64,000 bases of DNA, taken from the NCBI GenBank assembly GCA_027306505.1, contig DAHUZP010000078.1, positions 1 through 64,000 on the forward strand. The letters run 5' to 3'. Below are positions 59,909 to 64,000 of this stretch, piece after piece (positions within the stretch are counted from its first letter, which is position 1; the number at the start of each line of letters is the position of its first letter). The notes under the pieces were generated by a model. The model was not told the origin of the DNA, made no database searches, and saw only the letters and a list, made by a program, of their open reading frames with translations. Both the position numbers and the translations under genes were made by a program. The stretch is from Thermoplasmata archaeon. Lineage in GTDB: Archaea > Thermoplasmatota > Thermoplasmata > Lutacidiplasmatales > UBA184.

Positions 59909-61131
59909 TCGGGGCGGAACTCTCCGCCCGCTACCCGTTCCTACCCGGGGCCTCCCGGGTGCTGGGAGACCTCGCCCCGTCCCTCTCGGACCTCGTGACC
60001 GACCAGGTCTACGACCCGGTGCGGCACCTCGCCCGTGAGGAGCTCATCGCTTCGCTCCTCCCCCGTTCCCCCGCGTCCGCGCCCTCGGCCCCCGCGGAGA
60101 CGGGCGCGTTCTCCCGGGCCAATCCGGAGGAGCGGGTCCTCTCCTTCCTCTACGCCCGGATGCTGGTCGCGGCGGCTCCCTCGACTCAGAAGGTCGCCCG
60201 GAGATGGTGCGATGGGGTCGCCCGCCGCGCTGGCGATGAGATGGCCCGTGCCGACGTTCCCGACACCGAGCTCTCCACCCTCGCCGAGACCCTCGAGCTC
60301 GAGTTCTCCCCCCTTCCGGGGGGGCGCCACCACTTCACGTTCTCCCTCCCCTCCTACGTGAGCCTCTCCGCCTCGCTCCGCGACGAGCGGTTCCGCCTCG
60401 CGCGCCAGGACCTCAGGGAGGGCGAGGTGGAGGTGGAGAGGGGGCTCGCGGTGGAGATGCTCCAGGAGGGGGTCCGGGAGTACCTCCTGGACTCCATGGC
60501 CTCCCTGCGGCTCGAGCCGGAGCTCGAGAGAGTGCTCAAGGAACACGAGGAGGAGATCCTCGCCCGGATCCGAGCCCTGGTCCCGACCTTCGCCTCCGGG
60601 GGCTTCGGGGTCGCCGTCCGTCCGGAGCTCTTTCCCCCCTGCATGCGGGAGATCCGCAACCTGCTCGCGCGAGGACAGAACGCCTCGCACGCCTCCCGTT
60701 TCGCCCTCGCGAGCTTCATGCACAAGGTGGGCGCCGAGCCGGAGACCATGGTCGACGCCTTCCGGGGCGCGCCCAACTTCAAGGAAGGGATCACCCGCTA
60801 CCAGGTGACACAGATCGCCCAGCACGACGGAGGAGCGGGGTACACCCCACCCGACTGTGCCACGATGGCCTCGAACGGCATCTGCTTCCGGGAGAAGGAC
60901 GACCTACGGCCCTCGCCCTGCGCGGACCCGGCGAAGGTGAAGAACCCGCTCAACTACTATCGGATCCGGACCCGACCCCTCGCCCGTAGCCTGGGCCCCA
61001 GGGCGCCTACGGCCGGGACCGATCCCTCGGGGGTGAGCCAGGACCCGGAGGCGCCGAAGGTCCCGTCGGAGAGCGAAGCGAGCGCCACGTCGTCCGGGCC
61101 CTCCAGTACGCCGTCGCCTGACCGGCGATGA
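59905..61131 (+). CDS. priL: DNA primase large subunit PriL
   Basis: A 408-residue regulatory primase subunit. The four ligands of its [4Fe-4S] cluster are seen in LFPPCMREI, TPPDCATM, NGICF and PSPCADP, with the usual HASRFALASFMHKVG region between the first two. An N-terminal helical part binds the catalytic subunit, whose gene is not here. The last 60 residues are a Pro/Ser tail that overlaps the opposite-strand phosphatidyltransferase gene by 125 bases. The ATG overlaps the protease stop. Confidence 0.93.
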   Translation: MIGAELSARYPFLPGASRVLGDLAPSLSDLVTDQVYDPVRHLAREELIASLLPRSPASAPSAPAETGAFSRANPEERVLSFLYARMLVAAAPSTQKVARRWCDGVARRAGDEMARADVPDTELSTLAETLELEFSPLPGGRHHFTFSLPSYVSLSASLRDERFRLARQDLREGEVEVERGLAVEMLQEGVREYLLDSMASLRLEPELERVLKEHEEEILARIRALVPTFASGGFGVAVRPELFPPCMREIRNLLARGQNASHASRFALASFMHKVGAEPETMVDAFRGAPNFKEGITRYQVTQIAQHDGGAGYTPPDCATMASNGICFREKDDLRPSPCADPAKVKNPLNYYRIRTRPLARSLGPRAPTAGTDPSGVSQDPEAPKVPSESEASATSSGPSSTPSPDRR

Positions 61132-61747
61132 CGAACACGACCAGCAGCAGATCGATCGGCGTGAGGGAGTACCCGAGGAGGGTCCCACGCAGCGGGACCG
61201 AGAGGGAGCGAGGGACGAGGGCGTCGAAGATGAGCGCGAAGCCCAGGAGCAAGGAGGCCCCGCTCACGAGCACGATTCGGTCCGCCCTCCCGAGCACGCC
61301 CCCGTACTGACGGCGACCCGTCACGGCCTGGGCCTGCGTGCCCATGTAGCTCACGAGCAGGAGGCTCACCAGCGCGAGGAGGGCGAGCACGGGCTGGGCC
61401 CACCCGCTGAGCGCGATCCCGACCAGGAGGAGGACGTCCGCGTAGCGGTCCAGGACGTGGTCGAGGTGGTCGCCGGCCTTCGAGGCGAGGCCGCGACGGC
61501 GCGCCACGTGGCCATCTAGCGCGTCGAAGACCCCGCCCGTGAAGACGAGGAAGGCGGCGGAGAGGAACAGCACAGGGACGAACCAGGGGGAGAGCCGGGG
61601 AGCGAGGGGAAGGAGCGCGAGCGCGAGGGCCCCCAGAGCGAAGAGGCCGAAGGCGAGCCAGCTGAGACCATCTGGGGTCCAACCCGGAACGGCATCTGCG
61701 ATCTGGTCCAGGTAAGGCGTGGCGCGTGAGCGGTGCTTGTCGAGCAT
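61007..61747 (-). CDS. CDP-alcohol phosphatidyltransferase
   Basis: A 246-residue membrane enzyme with the full CDP-OH-P signature (DALDGHVARR, then G and HLDHVLD at the correct spacing) and five to six hydrophobic segments. In archaea it probably makes archaetidyl-inositol phosphate or another polar-head lipid, but the alcohol cannot be assigned. AAGGAGAAGGAG directly precedes the ATG at 61747, so the longer frame to 62059 is not used. Its 3' end overlaps priL convergently. Confidence 0.9.
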   Translation of the reverse strand: MLDKHRSRATPYLDQIADAVPGWTPDGLSWLAFGLFALGALALALLPLAPRLSPWFVPVLFLSAAFLVFTGGVFDALDGHVARRRGLASKAGDHLDHVLDRYADVLLLVGIALSGWAQPVLALLALVSLLLVSYMGTQAQAVTGRRQYGGVLGRADRIVLVSGASLLLGFALIFDALVPRSLSVPLRGTLLGYSLTPIDLLLVVFVIAGQATAYWRARTTWRSLRSPTGPSAPPGPGSPPRDRSRP

Positions 61748-62119
61748 CTCCTTCTCCTTGGCCGGCCGCCACCGTTCTGGAGCCGGGATAGAGCGAACCC
61801 CTACTTGGAGGGGAGCGCAGGGGAGGGCGCAGGGAATCCGTACGACGCGTCTCGCTCGGTGGCACCGGAACGGCAGGGAGGCGATCCGGAAGCGGTAGCG
61901 GACGCGTCGGAGAGGCCAGAGGGGAAGTCGCTCAGGCGGCCTGAACCCGAGCGCCTGGGACGGCCGAGTTCCGGCAGATCTTGACCTGAGGCATATCCTG
62001 CCCGGACCACACCGGCTTTCCCAGCCCAGTTCATCAACGAGGTCTCCCTCGTTTGTCACTAGTAGTAATAGCCCCCATGCCGGAAGGGGGAGGAGCTTGG
62101 GAGAGTGACCGTGCGATCC
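61748..62119. other. Intergenic segment with local hairpins
   Basis: About 370 bases between two minus-strand genes. No family-like frame is present. On the minus strand an AT-rich GCTATTACTACTAG (near 62060-62073) precedes AACGAG-GGAGAC-CTCGTT (62034-62051) and a bulged hairpin of about nine pairs (around 61969-62004). It could be a leader or small RNA, but I cannot name it. Confidence 0.35.
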
Positions 62120-62758
62120 CTAGGGGCGCGTCCTCCGTACCGAACGGATCGCGGTAGGCCTCGTCCCCTTCCTTGAGGACCGACCACGTCCAGAGGTCCG
62201 TAGCAGGGTGGAGAGCGTCTTGGACGTGCGAGGGTCCTGCAGCCAGGACGACGACCCCTTGGGAGGCCCCACACTGGAACGCACGATCCGCAGGACCTCC
62301 CGTGCGACCTCCGCGGGCGTGAGGTCCGTCGTGTCGATCCGCCAGGTCGGGCGCCTCAGGTGCCGAGCTTCCTGCAGGATCAGATCGATGGCCTCCACCT
62401 CCACGTTCGCCCGTACATCCGAAGCAAGGTCTCCCCGACGCCGAAGCCGCCTCACCAGCACGTCCGGCCGGGTCCGCAGAACGATGACCTGGTGAACGGG
62501 CAGCAGATGGGCAAGGTGGCCCACCACGACCCAGGGGGATCCACGCTGGCGGGCGAGGGCACGCACTTGCCGTGCGGCCGCGTCCATGTCCACGGTAACC
62601 GTGGACCTGCGCGGAGTGGTCCGCTCAACTACGGGCGACCCTTCGAGCTCGTAGACCTCGACCACCCTGCAGCCGCTGCCGGAGCGGCGGCGGAGGACCG
62701 CTGAAGCGCTGCTCTTCCCGGTCCCGGGAGTCCCTGTGAGCGCATACGTGCGGACCAC
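62120..62758 (-). CDS. AK6/Fap7-type nucleotide kinase
   Basis: A 212-residue kinase with P-loop GTPGTGKSS at residues 9-17, the VGHLAHLLP segment and VLRTRPDVLVRRLRRRG, all typical of the AK6/Fap7 adenylate kinase family that also helps small-subunit ribosome maturation with S11. The last 45 residues are a basic Ser/Arg tail beyond the normal end. The GTG at 62758 has CACCTTATG 26 nt upstream. Confidence 0.87.
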   Translation of the reverse strand: MVRTYALTGTPGTGKSSASAVLRRRSGSGCRVVEVYELEGSPVVERTTPRRSTVTVDMDAAARQVRALARQRGSPWVVVGHLAHLLPVHQVIVLRTRPDVLVRRLRRRGDLASDVRANVEVEAIDLILQEARHLRRPTWRIDTTDLTPAEVAREVLRIVRSSVGPPKGSSSWLQDPRTSKTLSTLLRTSGRGRSSRKGTRPTAIRSVRRTRP

Positions 62759-62780
62759 GCCTGGGGAGGAGGGGCCCCCG

Positions 62781-62788
62781 CATAAGGT
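62781..62788 (-). promoter_or_regulatory. TATA-like box of the AK6-type gene
   Basis: ACCTTATG on the minus strand is about 26 nt before the GTG at 62758, giving a leaderless start. Confidence 0.5.
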
Positions 62789-62838
62789 GACATGGACCTC
62801 CCTATGCCACTCCGTGCGCCACGCAGGGTCAAGCGAAC

Positions 62839-62848
62839 GTATTTATAG
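62839..62848 (+). promoter_or_regulatory. TATA box and hairpin leader of the thermopsin gene
   Basis: GTATTTATAG is the best TATA match in the window. Initiation near 62868 gives a leader of about 48 nt, unusual here, containing CCCCTC-TGCG-GAGGGG (about 62876-62891) and GGGTGA before the ATG. Confidence 0.65.
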
Positions 62849-62915
62849 GGACCCTCTTGATGGGGCGGCGTTCCCCCCTCTGCGGAGGGGAGGACCGACA
62901 CAAGGGTGAACGACA

Positions 62916-64000
62916 ATGGGCAATGCACCGACCGCATCCGAGAGTAGCTCGAAGCTGAACGTCTGGGCCAAGATGCTGGCTCCCTTCCTGGTGACCCTGG
63001 TCATCCTAGTGATGCTGGTCTCCGGTGTGGGTCTCATTGGGATCGGAACAGTGGCGACCCCGGCCCAAGCCCCGCTCCCCACGGCTGCCCACGCGGGCGG
63101 CGTATCTGCCGCGTCGAGCCACCTCACCGCTTCCAGCTACTCGAGCAGCTTCCAAGGCCTGCCCAGCCTGGCTCAGCGCGCCCTTTGGCAGCAGGCGGCG
63201 GTCTCCAACGCCAACGCCAATCACGTCCCCACGAAGGCCTTCCTTCCTCCGGACTACACTCAAACCGCGGCCCGCCCGAGCCCCGGCAACGGACCCATCT
63301 ACGTCAACCCCACCCCTGACACCAACCCCATCGGTATCGGCACCATCGGTGTGGACAACAGCACCGGATCCGCTGTGCCCACCGTCTTCAACTCCAGCAG
63401 CTGGGAGGGCCAGATCACCATCAACTCCGCCAGCCCGTTCATGATCAACAACGACGGCCCGGACGCGTTCGGCGTTCAGCTGAACACGGTGCTCCACAAC
63501 GTGACCGTCTCCAACAACTCTGGCGCGGGCATCTACTGGACGCAGGATGTCGTTGAGTACGTCCCCAGCACCCAGCAGCTCTTCGTGGTCGACAACATCT
63601 GGAACTTCACCGGAGCCAGTGAGCCGGCCAGCACCTTCGCGGTGGGCAACGGCACGGCGACGGGGTCGTTCTACTACGACTTCTTCATGCTGAAGGGCCT
63701 CGCGATGCCCTTCACCGTTGACCTGTGGACCAACGCGAGCATGGTCCCCTACACCACCCAAGGAGGCATGGGGCCCATCACGAACTGGAACTCCTCCGTC
63801 ACCTTCGGCCTGGAGATCCCCGGGTTCTACGCCAACAACTACGACCGCGTCCAGTTCGCCTCCCTGGCGAACGACACCGCGATCCCCAGCCCCATGTTCC
63901 AGGTGAACGGCCAGAAGCTCACCCCCATCGGGCTCCCCTCCGACGCGGAGCTCATCCTTGGCGGTCCGGGCGGCGGGTCTTCCACCGTCTTCTACGGGTT
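62916..64000 (+). CDS. Thermopsin-family acid protease, N-terminal part
   Basis: The frame is open from the ATG at 62916 to the window end (361 codons). An N-terminal hydrophobic segment (about 18-50, with VTLVILVMLVSGVGLIGIG) is a signal peptide or anchor, so the enzyme acts outside the cell. The following region matches peptidase family A5: YVNPTPDTNPIGIGTIGVDN, SPFMINNDGPDAFGVQLNTVL, IYWTQDVVEYVP and VVDNIWNFTG. Asn/Ser/Thr sequons abound, suggesting glycosylation. Thermopsins digest protein at low pH and high temperature, and are common in Thermoplasmata. The C-terminal part lies beyond the window. Confidence 0.9.
   Translation, partial: MGNAPTASESSSKLNVWAKMLAPFLVTLVILVMLVSGVGLIGIGTVATPAQAPLPTAAHAGGVSAASSHLTASSYSSSFQGLPSLAQRALWQQAAVSNANANHVPTKAFLPPDYTQTAARPSPGNGPIYVNPTPDTNPIGIGTIGVDNSTGSAVPTVFNSSSWEGQITINSASPFMINNDGPDAFGVQLNTVLHNVTVSNNSGAGIYWTQDVVEYVPSTQQLFVVDNIWNFTGASEPASTFAVGNGTATGSFYYDFFMLKGLAMPFTVDLWTNASMVPYTTQGGMGPITNWNSSVTFGLEIPGFYANNYDRVQFASLANDTAIPSPMFQVNGQKLTPIGLPSDAELILGGPGGGSSTVFYG

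Noticed and set aside
61801-62037. Small minus-strand frame in the spacer
   Set aside because: Low-complexity Ser/Pro/Gly composition, no ribosome-binding site and no family resemblance.

Overview
The window is about 70% G+C with dense coding on both strands. Its information-processing genes are archaeal: ribosomal proteins S8e, S12 and S7, SRP19, EF-2 with the diphthamide-loop motif, family B DNA polymerase, primase large subunit, RNase HII, a GPN-loop GTPase and pyruvoyl arginine decarboxylase. A thermopsin-family protease runs off the right edge. My inference is a high-GC, probably terrestrial, heterotrophic member of the Thermoplasmatota with a quinol-oxidising respiratory chain. Many genes have a TATA-like box about 25 nt before the start codon and no leader, which I used to choose several starts.

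Layout. 1-480: 3' end of an IS21-type helper gene (istB) and its terminal repeats. 677-5162: a DUF1801 gene, then a minus-strand operon for a cytochrome b/Rieske complex with a small membrane protein and a CuA-like cupredoxin. 5451-10361: RNA and protein methyltransferases, an endonuclease IV-like protein overlapping a hexulose-phosphate isomerase-like gene, an Lrp regulator and arginine decarboxylase. 10406-16929: secreted protein, SCP2, RNase HII, a DapA-like protein lacking its Schiff-base lysine, S8e-SRP19-GPN operon, TraB. 17051-19240: three tandem AIM24-family genes with a zinc ribbon. 19261-25995: Mrp ATPase, ADP-forming acyl-CoA synthetase, MoaE/MoaD and a two-gene 2-oxoacid:ferredoxin oxidoreductase.

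26141-35595: small membrane proteins, DedA, an ABC exporter of the MacB/FtsX type, dihydroorotase, Sua5 and isocitrate dehydrogenase. 35641-35881: a candidate structured RNA gene with its own TATA box, just before purM. 37055-43672: zinc-ribbon protein, transporter, HtrA-like protease, dienelactone hydrolase, PolB and family 4 uracil-DNA glycosylase. 43687-46782: a 1031-residue ATPase/TPR protein with a DUF835-like domain inserted in its ATPase domain. 46929-50357: S12-S7-EF-2. 51091-55642: biotin ligase, methylmalonyl-CoA-type carboxyltransferase, pyruvate/oxaloacetate carboxyltransferase and biotin carrier, which resembles a transcarboxylase gene set because no biotin carboxylase is present. 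55767-64000: RtcB, a HAD protein, site-2 protease, PriL, CDP-alcohol phosphatidyltransferase, AK6-type kinase and the start of thermopsin.

Together the genes suggest protein and organic-acid catabolism (thermopsin, ferredoxin oxidoreductase, ADP-forming synthetase making ATP, isocitrate dehydrogenase, C3/C4 carboxyl transfer) coupled to a bc-type complex with a copper protein. Convergent gene pairs are repeatedly separated by a perfect GC-rich hairpin, often GGGACC/GGTCCC, which may be the local transcript-end signal. No tRNA, rRNA or CRISPR array was seen.
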